From assembly GCA_964016885.1 (NCBI GenBank), contig OZ024748.1, positions 26,916,015-26,980,014 of the forward strand: DNA of 64,000 nt. The letters run 5' to 3'. The notes below the pieces were generated by a model that did no database searches, was not told where the DNA came from, and saw only the letters and a list, made by a program, of their open reading frames with translations. The stretch comes from Eledone cirrhosa. Taxonomy: Eukaryota > Mollusca > Cephalopoda > Octopoda > Eledonidae. The position numbers were made by a program, and so were the translations under genes. Position 1 is the first letter of the stretch. Every line of letters begins with the position of its first letter. Shown one piece after another: positions 54,090 to 64,000 of this stretch.

Positions 54090-55090
54090 CACACACACAT
54101 ACCATACATGTGTGTGTCTTACTGCAAAGGTTGTAAAAATCGTCGGTGGTAGTGACCTCCCTTTGTTTGACCTTCTGGAGTTGTGTGCGTGTGCATGTGT
54201 GAGAGAGAGAGACTGTTAACATTGGCCAATAAGTGACTGAATACAATAGTACATGCTTAACACAGCTTCAGTTATTGTAAACGATATCAGGTTCCACGGT
54301 ATGCATGTTTATTTTTCGCTACGAACCATATCTCCCTCACTGCCTTTATGTCAGTCTATTTTCTATCTCCCAAGCTACTCTATATTATATTCTTTTACTA
54401 GTTTCAGTCATTGGACTGTAGTTATTTGGGCGCCGTTTTTCTGGGGTTTAATCAATTATATAGATCCAATACTTAATCTGTTACTCATTTTATCACTATT
54501 AATATTTTCATTTCTGAAGGGTTGTATAATTTAATTTTAATCCAAGCAGTGTTAACCCTTCAACGGGATAATTCCAATACGCTCTTTGGTACAATGTTTT
54601 ATTTTTATTTATTTCCATTTATCAAATGATTAAGTTCACCCGAGTGTTTGATGAAAAATGTACAGTGTCACTTTAGCGTGGATCTGTATAGTCATTTATA
54701 GCTAGGCTTGCGGTTTACCTCAACTACAAAAACTGACAGAATCGTTAGAACATCGGATAAAATACTTCACGGTGTTTGTTCCGGCTTTCTACGCTCTGAG
54801 TATTTTTCTTGGTGAATAAATAAAAGACCGGTTCACTAGGTTCGATTCTCTCTCTCTCCCAGAAACCAGTTGTGTTCAGACCAGGAGAGGGATGGGATCT
54901 CCCAGATTTAAATGCCCAAGATACGCTGTATGTCACAACATGACTCCTACGTCTCCATCAAGTATAAAGTTTACAAATGTATAAAGTTACAGTAGAATAA
55001 CATTGCAAACATCTTTTAAATATATACATAACATGAATTGCTCGCAATTCGTTCAGAAGGACATTATAAATATGTCTAAACCGTGTATAA
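54090..55090. other. No gene recognised
   Basis: AT-rich, with a GA run at 54202-54212. The frames here lack domains. A gttaacccttcaacggg motif at 54551 is reminiscent of MITE ends but has no partner. Confidence 0.4.
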
Positions 55091-55094
55091 AAAT

Positions 55095-55158
55095 ATAATT
55101 GTTTCTACTTTTGGCACAAGGCCAGCAATTACTCAGTGTATTACTGGTACTTTATTTA
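55095..55158 (-). mobile_element. SINE 3' fragment (type 1)
   Basis: ataattgtttctacttttgg then cacaaggccagcaattactc and ttactggtactttattt; only about 64 bp. Confidence 0.8.
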
Positions 55159-55374
55159 AAAATATAATAATATAAATTCATTGAACAATAATGATAGGGG
55201 GGGGGGGCACAATTCACCAGCAAGCCCGATAGAGAGGTCAAGTGAAACTTGGTTAGTGCAACTAACTGCATGCTAGAGTGGTACCAAATATACTTTTATT
55301 AATTGAATTTATATTAGCTTGAAATACAAAACAAAATCAACAAATAATTGAGATAAATAGCGCAAGTGTGAGTG

Positions 55375-55535
55375 GAAGAGAAGTGTGTGTGTGTGTGGAA
55401 GAGACGGGTGTGAGGAAGAGACATGTGTGAGGAAGTGACGTGTGTGTGTGGAAGTGACGTGTGTGTGGAAGAGACGGGTATGTGTGGAAGAGACATATGT
55501 GTGAGGAAGTGACGTGTGTGTGGAAGAGAAGCGTT
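55375..55535. repeat. GTGTGT/GGAAGAGAC minisatellite
   Basis: Irregular ggaagagacgggtgtg and ggaagtgacgtgtgtg units. Confidence 0.85.
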
Positions 55536-55599
55536 TGGATTTCGTGAATACAGTTTATAAAAAGACAGACAATAAAAATTAATTTTAAAATGTCAAAGC

Positions 55600-55663
55600 G
55601 TATATGTGCGTGCATGCATGTTATCGTGTGTGTATACATGTTACTGTATGTGCGTGCATGTTA

Positions 55664-55700
<37 letters not shown>

Positions 55701-55780
55701 CATGTTACTGTATGTGCGTGCATCTTGTGTGTGTATACATGTTACTGTATGTGTGTGCATGTTACTGTGTGTGTAGGGAT
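55600..55780. repeat. TG-rich minisatellite
   Basis: Units with tgtatacatgttactgtatg and tgcgtgcatgttatcgtgtg. Confidence 0.85.
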
Positions 55781-55799
55781 GTAACAAAGAAAGTTTCTT

Positions 55800-56390
55800 G
55801 CTTCTATCTGGTCAATAAACAATATTTAAAACTTTGAGAAGAAACAATAATCTGCTGAAAGAGAAGAGAGGGGCTTTTTTATATATAAATATATTCATGA
55901 TATATAGGAAAGTCCATCTCGTCCTTTCTTTTTCTGAAAACAATTTTCCCAGTCAAAGATATTCATATATGTGTATATTCATATAACATCAAATACAATT
56001 TTTTTTCCATATTTCATATTTTCTTTAAAAATTATCAAACATAATTTGAATTTTAAACGTTTCTTTTACATATACAAAAAATCCTGCCGATATGAGGAAA
56101 AGTGATGTACATGTATGTTGCGATATTTCTTTTTCTTTTACTGATAAATAATTCGGAATTTACACATACAGATCGATCAGGTATCGTTCATTTTTATTTT
56201 AATAATTTTATTAAATACGCCGATTGCTTTCTACTTAAAACGAAAGATCGCCAATAAAAGTTTGAAATCGTAACACAATCAATAAAACAAAATAGACAAT
56301 AACAATAAAAATTAGTCGAAAAGAACTGACACATTCTCACACTTCCAACTATACATACAAGATGTGATGGACATTCGTCGGTTTCAACGA
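55800..56390. other. No gene recognised
   Basis: AT-rich with short homopolymers; no repeat partner seen within the window. Confidence 0.4.
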
Positions 56391-56394
56391 TGAG

Positions 56395-56640
56395 TGTTCC
56401 AGTTATTTGAACAACAGAATAGTTTGCTCGTGAAATTAACATAAAAGTGGCTGAGCATTCAAGAAACGTGCACCTTTAATGTAGTTCACAGGTATATCTC
56501 ATTTCTTTTGTTTTGCCAGCTGAATAGACTGGAGCAACATGAAATAGCTCAAGGGCACAACAAACTGGGAAAAGAACTGACACTCTTACAATCATGAGCC
56601 GAACAGTCTAACCACTAAGCCACGCACCTTCTTATATAAG
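56395..56640 (-). mobile_element. Dispersed repeat fragment and tRNA-head SINE fragment
   Basis: 56395-56500 matches 7085-7190 (aaagtggctgagcattcaag). 56515-56632, on the minus strand, has gaaggtgcgtggcttagtgg (A box), a gagtgtcagttcttttccca stretch, and a gttgctccagtctattcagc block. Confidence 0.65.
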
Positions 56641-57690
56641 ATAAACTACTCTATAAAACAACCGAATTTGTCCTAATTATATTCAGCTGTTCCAATATAA
56701 TGAGGCTTGTTAGCGGTCAGATAGATCAAACAAAGTGTATTTATTGTTTAGTCGATTATTATGTTCACTAATCCTTTGTAATCTGCTGAAAGTGGAGAGA
56801 GAGGCTTTCTTTATATTTCAACCAACCTACCTATCTACCCCGACCATTACTCAAAAGCTGGCTACCAAGCCGCAGCATATCCATCTTCATCGTATGGATG
56901 AAGCCATTTGCCACTTAAAAGGTTGTCACCAAGCTGAGTAAGGAGTCCCATCTACTCCAGTTGTGAAATCAGAATGATTGCCGGTTTAGACGCCGTCGAC
57001 ACAACCATGCGATCGGTTGCACTGGGTTATATTTTACCAGCCTCGCTTGAGAGGCGACCTAATAAATTATTGTAACTAATTTAAATGAGTGTAAAATGAA
57101 ATTATTGACTGGAGACTTGAATATTGTAAATTTAAGTAGGAATACTCAAACATTCTGTAACACATATTGTTTACAAGATTAATTCTTCTATAGAATTAAG
57201 ACTGTAAGGACATTGATGGTGTGTAAATAATTATACACTTTATAACTTTAAATTTATTAAAATACCGAAGTAAAATTTCGTCCATCGACCATACAATAAT
57301 CACTATTCTTAAAAACAAGTTTGTAATTTGTTTTGAGTTTTGTTTTTGTCACAACGCCATTTAAACAACGATGATTAACGTTACCTATTTATAAATTTAC
57401 AATGGATAATATAGGAGAAGTCGAAAACCACGAAAAAAAACTACGTCTCCATATAATTTATTGTTAGTAGAGCCAAATAAAAGAAAAAAGATCTCGGTCA
57501 CTCGAATGCCTAGAAATAGCAGCTAAATCTTCCTCAATTCACTCTACCTTTTTTTAAATGGAAGAACATATCGTATAATGTGGTCCTCGTTGCACTATGT
57601 CTTGGCAACAACAAAAATAAAATACACCTCGAGATAGTTATTGATAGAATACTTTTGATCTATTTGATCAGGGATGACCTGGGACACAAC
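56640..57690. other. No gene; one unexplained GC-richer stretch
   Basis: 56860-57060 (contains ttgccacttaaaaggttgtc and gccgtcgacacaaccatgcg) is GC-richer than its surroundings but has no long frame. 57505-57600 is a copy of the short dispersed repeat described for 60660-61480. Confidence 0.35.
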
Positions 57691-57714
57691 AGCATTTGTT
57701 GGTATATATTAAAT

Positions 57715-57835
57715 TGTATATCAGGATCAAAGGTTCACTAGTTTCTACCTTGATTTTGTCAAAGCCTTTCACAAAGGCGACCATGAAATCTTATGTCATA
57801 AGCTGAACAATTTGTGTCTAGTAGTAAAAAGTAGG
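57715..57835 (+). pseudogene. LINE reverse-transcriptase motif A fragment
   Basis: FYLDFVKAFHKGDHEILCHK followed by LNNLCL is RT palm motif A, with the usual F-D-K-V replaced by FHKG. Isolated fragment of a third LINE type. Confidence 0.65.
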
Positions 57836-58075
57836 GCATTTGAATCTGATTTTCTGAATTGTGCGGTTGTGTTGTGCAATTTCTTTGGGTGTCTGATTTT
57901 GTTTATTCAGGGAGGAGTATTTCTCAAGAAGCCCCTTCTCAACTCACATATCTGTCTCTTGTAGACAGACTTGTTCTATGGATAGGCTAGGTCAGTAGAT
58001 GTTGTCAAAAGGATACGATGCTGTATTCAAAACCTGTTTGGATCGATGTTAAGCCTCTACCTCCCTGTTTACGTT

Positions 58076-58990
58076 TTAGATAGAGTGGTCTATGTCACTG
58101 ATGATGTGTAAATTTCCAGAGCCCGTTAGAAATTTGGGTGTTTTAACATCAATGGCTCGGATCTCCTCTAACATCCAGTCAAGTAGTTCAAATGTTGGTG
58201 TCAGAACAGGTACAGAAAATACATCATAGGCCATTGATTTATTGTATACAGTGAGTTCCCAAGACCAATTTTTTCTCATCCATATATTCCCTGGTTATTC
58301 GGTCCTTGTGACAAATTCCATCATAGGATATATTTTCATTAATCCCTAAGTATCTGTAGCACTCCTCGTCAGATACCAGAGAAACAGCCAGGCCATTGAC
58401 AGAGATGTTGCTAGCCTCCATCATTTCATCTTTCGAGAATGCCGTAACAAGGTCAAGGTTTTTCTTCATACCATATATATTCTTGGCATACACTTTCAGA
58501 TCATCCACAAATAAGCTATGTGTCAGGTTAGTTTTTTTTTTTTTTTTTTGGCCTCATGTACCCTTTAGATTTCCTCAGCATAAAGGACAAGGGATTTACT
58601 GATAGTATCACAGAGAAACTGTCTCCTTGAAAATATAGTCCTTCCCTGCATTTCAATTTAGGATAGTGGCACAGGAAGATGGACTTTCTGTGGCTCTGGT
58701 TATGGTACGTTAGCATGTCGGAGCATCTCTTGCATCCAAGAGTGGGGAACAAAATTAAATGCATTTTTGTAATTCAAACAAACTGTAACCAAATTTCTCC
58801 TATGGCGTCACACATCTGACATCACAGTTTTGTTAATTAGGAGTTGCTCAGCACATCACCAAACTCCTTTCTTCCCAGCTGCTTGTTCATCTGTGATGAT
58901 GTTATTGTCACAGCGATCCTAGAGTAATAGGTTCAGACAAGCTGAATACATTTTATACATTCAATTCTGGCCTGTAATCAGTCGGTAATT
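58076..58990 (-). pseudogene. Non-LTR reverse-transcriptase remnant, R2/R4-like type
   Basis: In order on the minus strand, across frameshifts: KKAPGRD (about 58985-59005), GLYFQGDSFSVILSVNPLSF then MLRKSKGYM (58540-58660), MDDLKVYAKNIYGMKKNLDL (58450-58508), SVNGLAV, EECYRYLGINENI, then VPVLTPTFELLDWMLEEIRA and IDVKTPKFLTGSGNLH (58080-58230). QGDS and the [Y]MDD catalytic block are recognisable. This block order and the YLGI and DVKT motifs resemble RTs of restriction-like-endonuclease LINEs (R2/R4 clades), as I remember them. Pseudogene. Confidence 0.75.
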
Positions 58991-59169
58991 TATTTACCAA
59001 GTGACTTCCTTTGTTTTGCAGAACCAATGTTGTTTCTGCAAGTGCCAACCATCTTGAATTTGGTGTGTCTGTGTGCGTGTATATATATATATATATATCA
59101 TTCAAGTCTCTTCCAGGTGCTTTCTTATCCTGAAGTTTTCCTATCAGTCTTGAGGGTATCGCCATTGAT

Positions 59170-60130
59170 ATTATATGATTTTGGCGTAATGCAGGGTCAA
59201 TGGACTTCTTCGGATTCTTTCAACCACACTGCATTTCCTTTAAACAACCGTGTCTTTCTGGGAGGGGCAGAGCTACAGTGACATTTAATGATTTGTTCCT
59301 TCATATCTCTATAACCTAATGTTAGATTTCGACTGAATTTCTTATTAACCATTTTTCTTTCTTACTAAGAACTCTTAACTTGTTTGAGGATGATCAATTT
59401 GTATTCAATATTTTTCTTTTTTTTTTACTATCTTTAAAACTTGTTTCTACTTTATTTTGCCCCAGTCTACTCAGCTGGCAAAAATGAGTTGTACCTGTAA
59501 TTCGAAAGCTCAGCAATATCACATTTTGTGTCACGCTGAACATCAGTGAACCTGTACATGTGGCTGTGGATTGCTCGGTTACTTTGCACGTTAATTTCAA
59601 AAGCAGTAGGTTCCGTTGATCAAATTAACTGGAACACTCGTCGTCGTAACTGAGAGTGTTGTATGTCTGAATATATTGCATAGTCAATTTGTTATATTAG
59701 TCAAAATAATCAAACCATTCTAAATTTTAAATATTCTACGAATAATTTTCCTATGTGCGGTTATACTAAATTTCTTGCTCGTTTTAACTTAACGTTTACT
59801 CCACACACACACTTCTCCCTCTTTATTTAAACTCTTACCTTTTCCTTCCGAGATAATAGTTAACTTCCATGTCCAATTCTATTCGAACCTAAAGCATACC
59901 TCCTAAAGAAGGAGCCCATCGAGGTGTAATGGTGGAGGTATAACAACGGGTATTGCTGGCAGTTCTCTCTGACAATATCTTCACCAGTTTGTCCGCCGTG
60001 GTGTAACTGAATTATACTTTCCAACCAAGGGTGGAGAGTTTGATCGCACTCCCACCGCCATTTTTTCTTTCTTTTCTTTATTTTAGTCATTATGATATTG
60101 TAAATGTATTCGGAAATTTTGAAATGAAGA
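59170..60130. other. No gene recognised
   Basis: Includes a tRNA-head SINE-like stretch at about 59435-59560 (tctactttattttgccccag, tctactcagctggcaaaaat). 59880-60060 is GC-richer and may be a repeat. Confidence 0.4.
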
Positions 60131-60149
60131 AAATTAGGAACATTTTCTG

Positions 60150-60545
60150 ATCTTCGTCCCTTTTCGTTCAGTCTTTTTCTGTCTGTGTCCTTCTCTCTTC
60201 CCGTCTCTTTGTCTATGTTTTCTCCTCCTCTCTCTCTGTCTTTGCCTTTCTACCTCACCCCTCCTCCCTTCCCTCTGTTTATCTTCATTTGTATGTTTCT
60301 GTATCTCTCTTTCCCCTCTCATTGCCACTGTTTCTCTCTCTCCCATCTCATTGGCTCTGTATCTCTCTCTTCCATCTCATTGGCTCTGTATCTCTCTTCC
60401 ATCTCACTAGCTCTGTATCTCTCTCTCTTCCCTCCGACTGTCTCTGTTTCTCTCTATATTTCTCTTTTCCCCTCTCTTTGTCTTTGTTTGTCACTCATCC
60501 TCTCTTTTTCTCCATATCTTTCTATTTCACCGTGGTTTCATTTCT
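60150..60545. repeat. (TCTC)-rich minisatellite
   Basis: Pyrimidine-rich with ctctgtatctctctcttcca then tctcattgg units repeated. Frames of Ser/Leu/Arg are artefacts. Confidence 0.85.
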
Positions 60546-60659
60546 CACATAAACCATCAACTTCAATTTTTTCATCGTCTTACTTGCTCACAATCTTAAT
60601 GGTAAAAATACAACACACGCACACACTCTTTCAGACGAAGATCAAAGAGTTGAAACGTT

Positions 60660-61480
60660 GAACTCTATAATCCACATGATGGCAGTTAAACCCACCAAAC
60701 TCTCTTATTGATATTCCTTTCATAGTCTAATGGCTGAATGTAACTGAAGTAGAACCAAACAAATGAGCATCTACACGGTCGTTCCACCTGCTAGAAACAG
60801 CAGCCAAATCTCCCTCAAACCACATCCAACTCTCTTAAACGAAAACCGATACACTGGACAATATAATTAGTCTCAGGTATTTAAAAAATGGAACGGAATA
60901 ATCACAGATTGTGGATCTTTAATCATGGGTTTTAATTTAGACTTAAGAACAAGCTAGTTTTAACGAGCCAATGAGGAAGGGGGAAGCCTCTAACAGGATG
61001 CTCAACTTTCTAGAAATAGTAGCTAGATTCCCTCGAATTACACCCTTAAACGGGAAGGACACATTAAAGGAAACAGTCCTAGACGTGCACAAAGATGGAA
61101 TGGTTTCGATTGATCTTTTAATGACTGATCTGCCCAATTAGACTGAACTGAGGCTAAACAACATAATTATATTTCATAAAATATTGTTCACATTTTGTTG
61201 TTATTTAGCACCTGGTCAACGTAGGCATACGATCAAAGATATTCTAGCCGTGACCATCCCATCTTTTTGCATATCTATAGCTATTTCCATTGTTTCCTTC
61301 AGTTACAAGAGTGTAATTTGAGGGAATCTAGTCACTATTTTAGCATATCGAACGATCTTTAGAGGCTCCTTTGTTAGAAAACACCACCAAACGAGTTCTT
61401 TTCTAAGACAATAGGGTATGATTTGAAGGAAATTTGGATGTTATTTCTAGTAGGTTGAGTGACCACGTAGTTCTTTCTCA
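60660..61480. repeat. Cluster of a short dispersed repeat in both orientations
   Basis: Block ctagaaacagcagccaaatc then tccctcaaa at 60792 (+), agaaatagtagctagattcc at 61012 (+), the inverse gagggaatctagtcactatt at 61320 (-), and gaaggaaatttggatgttat then ttctag at 61426 (-); also at 57510 (+). Nearby lie related acggga/ttaaagg and ttcgatc blocks. Family unknown. Confidence 0.6.
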
Positions 61481-61616
61481 TTGACTCATATTTTGGAATG
61501 CCGTTATTTAGCCTGAGACAGGACTAAGCAGTTGTCCAGCAGCAATTGTCCTCAAAGAGGAACATGGCTTTATAGAAATTTGTAGAATTATCTTAAATAT
61601 ATAATAATTTCCCGCG

Positions 61617-61842
61617 GTTGATAAATAAATCTCTAAGCATCTTTGCTGCGCAACAGCGTTGTGGAAATGTCCAAAGCAGTGGAAAGGGTCGTATAGTGTA
61701 ACAGGATTTAGCATGGGTGAGTGTGAACTGTGTAGTGAAAAATGCAGGCATAATAATTTTCTTTATGTGATCAGAGCAAAAAGTGTAAATAACTAGGCTT
61801 TGTCAGCTTGCCAAGCTGTAAATAAAATTAATTTTATTTGTA
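61617..61842 (+). repeat. Dispersed repeat, copy 2 (partner at 878-1045)
   Basis: Same block order as 878-1045 with an additional segment (gtgtgaactgtgtagtgaaa). AT-rich 3' part ending aattttatttg. Confidence 0.6.
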
Positions 61843-61849
61843 AGACTAA

Positions 61850-62300
61850 CCATGTGTGCTGAATACTCAGGCGCACATTGTAGGGCTAGCCTAGGGCACT
61901 AAATACCCAAACACATATTGTAGAGCTAACCTAGGACACTAAATACGCCGGGGCACATTGTACAGCTAGTCTAGGAGGCTAAATACCCAGGTGCACACTT
62001 TCGAGCTAGCTTTGTGTGCTAAATACTCCGGCGCGTATTGTAGAGTTAGCTTAAAGCAATAAATGTCCAGGCACACATGGTGGAGCTAGCCTATGGTGTT
62101 AAATAACCAGGTGCACGTTGTACAGCTAGTCTATGGTGCTAATTTTCCCTGGCACATTGTATGGCTATCAAGGGCGCTAAATATTCAGGTACACATTGTG
62201 GGACTAGCTTAAAGCATTAAATAGCCAAGCTGACACTGTAGGGCAAGCCCAGGGCACTAAATACCCAGGTGCACATTATAGAGCCAGACCAAGTCATGAA
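61850..62300. repeat. Degenerate tandem repeat of about 39 bp, roughly 11 copies
   Basis: Unit gctaaatacccaggtgcaca then ttgtagagctagcctaggg; heavily diverged. Further units occur at 63330-63440 beyond two SINEs. Confidence 0.8.
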
Positions 62301-62393
62301 ATACCCATTTAACTGTAGGATTAATAATGTTAATAATATTTGTATCAACAGGGGTCACCAATATAACAAGAGAAGAAGAATAGGAATATTAAC

Positions 62394-62560
62394 AATAATT
62401 GTTTCTACTTTAGGCACAAGGCCAGCAATTACCCACTGCGTTACTGGTACTTTATTTTATCGACCCCGTAAGGATGAAAGGCAAAGTCAACCTCGGCGGG
62501 ATTTGAACTCAGATCGTAAAGGGACGTAACTATGGTGGGAAGCATGGCGTCCGACGCTCT
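62394..62560 (-). mobile_element. SINE (type 1), head truncated
   Basis: aattgtttctactttaggca to ccgacgctctaccg; the outermost head bases are missing. Confidence 0.9.
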
Positions 62561-62565
62561 ACCGA

Positions 62566-62757
62566 AATAATTGTTTCTACCTTTGGCACAAGGCCAGCAA
62601 TTACCCAGTACATTACTGGTACTTTATTTTATCGACCCCGCAAGGATGAAAGGCAAAGTCAACCTCGGCGGGATTTGAACTCAGATCGAAAAGGGACGTA
62701 ACTATGCTGGAAAGTATGGCGTCCGACCCTCTACCGATACTGCCAATCCACCGCACC
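62566..62757 (-). mobile_element. SINE (type 1), near full length
   Basis: aataattgtttctacctttg to ctgccaatccaccgc. The 11-mer accgaaataat at 62561-62571 and 62755-62765 fits a target-site duplication, so it inserted next to the preceding SINE. Confidence 0.9.
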
Positions 62758-62769
62758 GAAATAATAATA

Positions 62770-63325
62770 TATATGTGTAGCAAGAAAAGGTATGGTTTGG
62801 TTATATCAATAAGTGTAACGGTTTTGTTATATGGCAATGTTAGTTGAATTGAGGTTCGGCTGTAAGTCCCAGGTTCTGTTGCTGCAGTGATAATAACTCT
62901 GGAAATGATCTTTCCATATCACATTTAAAAGCTATGGCTGTGGTAATAGCATCACAAGACTTTACAATGTTTTTTACAGAATTTATTTACAAACTGATTA
63001 CAAAGGTTGAGCTGGCATGCCAAACAAAGGAATTAACAAATTAAGAGTTTAGAAGGTACGGTCGACTGGCTGAGGTGCTGGTCAGCCCGGAGTTGTGTTG
63101 TCGTCGTTACATATTGGCTAGTGGTCGAACAGCAAAAGAAAAATGGTGTTTACCTTTCTACGATTGAAGCTACAAGAGACAGTATATCGAAAGAAAGCGG
63201 GAAAATCTCTGTTTAGGAGGAAGTTGGAAATATACATCCGTACACGGCTCACGATTGGCCTGGCTTAGCCAAATCACGCACGAATAGCCTATCAATGCGC
63301 CAAAGGAAAATAGCTTGCTACACCC
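62770..63325. other. No gene recognised
   Basis: Mixed-composition sequence; a slightly GC-richer stretch at 63050-63300 has no long frame. Confidence 0.4.
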
Positions 63326-63444
63326 AGATATTCATTATAGGGCTAGCCAACGGTGCTAAAGACATTATCGAGTCAGCCAAGGGCACTAAATACCCATTGT
63401 AGGGCTAGCTTAGCGTTCTAAATATCCAGGGATTCATTGTATCA

Positions 63445-63797
63445 AACACCCAAGCACCGGTCACGGTCGACCAGACATATGACAAACGTCATTAGTGAAA
63501 TAAAATAGTTAATAGCAGTCAGTCTTCAGGAATTGAACCCGGGTCGCAGGCTTGATTTATCGGAAACTTATAGCATATGCTATAGTTAGTAGCCGCATCC
63601 ATTTTACACATTACGTTATGCAATACAACAACTATTGTACTAGAATGCAACTGTTATTGTTTGTTTGCACTTATTTCTGGCAGTCAGTGTGCATCTCGAG
63701 GGTGATGCAAGTAATGTTTATAAAGAGTAAAGTAAGTGTTAACGTTCTGCTGCTGGTGATGTTCTTACTACTATCACTACTATTGTTACTATTACTG

Positions 63798-63800
<3 letters not shown>
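63445..63800. other. Possible tRNA-like repeat, otherwise nothing
   Basis: aggaattgaacccgggtcgc at 63529-63548 resembles the complement of a Pol III B box; no complete element was recognised. Confidence 0.3.

Positions 63801-63843
<43 letters not shown>
63798..63843. repeat. (TA)n microsatellite
   Basis: About 22 TA dinucleotides. Confidence 0.95.
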
Positions 63844-63846
<3 letters not shown>

Positions 63847-64000
63847 GATAAATCTACCAAGAGTTTACGGTAGTGTCCAATCCGTATGAAGAACTCAATG
63901 TATTCCGGATATCATGGAAAGAAGAGATGTAATGAAAAATCACTTTCGGTGAGAGATAAACGGTATACAGAGTCAAGATAAAATATTAAACAAATAATGA

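Noticed and set aside
60185..60661. 158-codon Ser/Leu-rich frame
   Set aside because: Translation of a TCTC-rich tract; not a signal peptide or membrane protein.

Overview
This window comes from an animal nuclear genome, almost certainly an octopus or close cephalopod relative. The main evidence is repeat content. More than twenty copies or fragments of one short interspersed element (SINE) carry a tRNA-like promoter and the two 3' ends typical of cephalopod SINEs. There are also LINE fragments with (ATG)n tails, very long dinucleotide and minisatellite arrays, and TTAA-flanked miniature transposons. Codon use and intron structure are metazoan; nothing prokaryotic is present.

One host gene can be supported: a GLI/Cubitus interruptus zinc-finger transcription factor on the + strand. 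Sixteen coding exons lie between 16376 and 38949. Every splice junction has GT/AG ends and every phase agrees with the next exon, giving about 1576 residues up to a TAA stop. The 5' end of the gene, including the start codon, lies outside the window or was not recognised. Recognisable parts in order are the N-terminal repressor region, the SYGH Suppressor-of-fused motif, a KRSK-type basic stretch, five C2H2 fingers split over four exons, a set of RRxS protein kinase A sites, an acidic PDD segment, and the conserved C-terminal DMSSVL-type motif.

Layout: 1-840, 54-bp minisatellite; 841-9050, nested MITEs, SINEs and satellites; 9060-11466, a 2.4-kb 24-bp array; 11500-16330, repeats, palindromes and a foldback element; 16376-38949, gli with repeat-filled introns; 38950 to about 40010, its probable 3' UTR; 40010-64000, gene-free sequence with SINE clusters, LINE fossils, a decayed mariner element inserted at the end of a LINE, and remnants of a second reverse transcriptase class.

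The most notable points are a duplicated 3' splice site in gli that could insert 19 residues in frame, a SINE that supplies almost all of the acceptor region of gli exon 4, a 146-bp-arm hairpin just downstream of the exon for zinc finger 5, a 92-bp palindrome with no spacer, and minisatellites that seem to have been seeded from inside transposons. I found no convincing new multi-gene system; the interest lies in repeat biology and its contact with gli.
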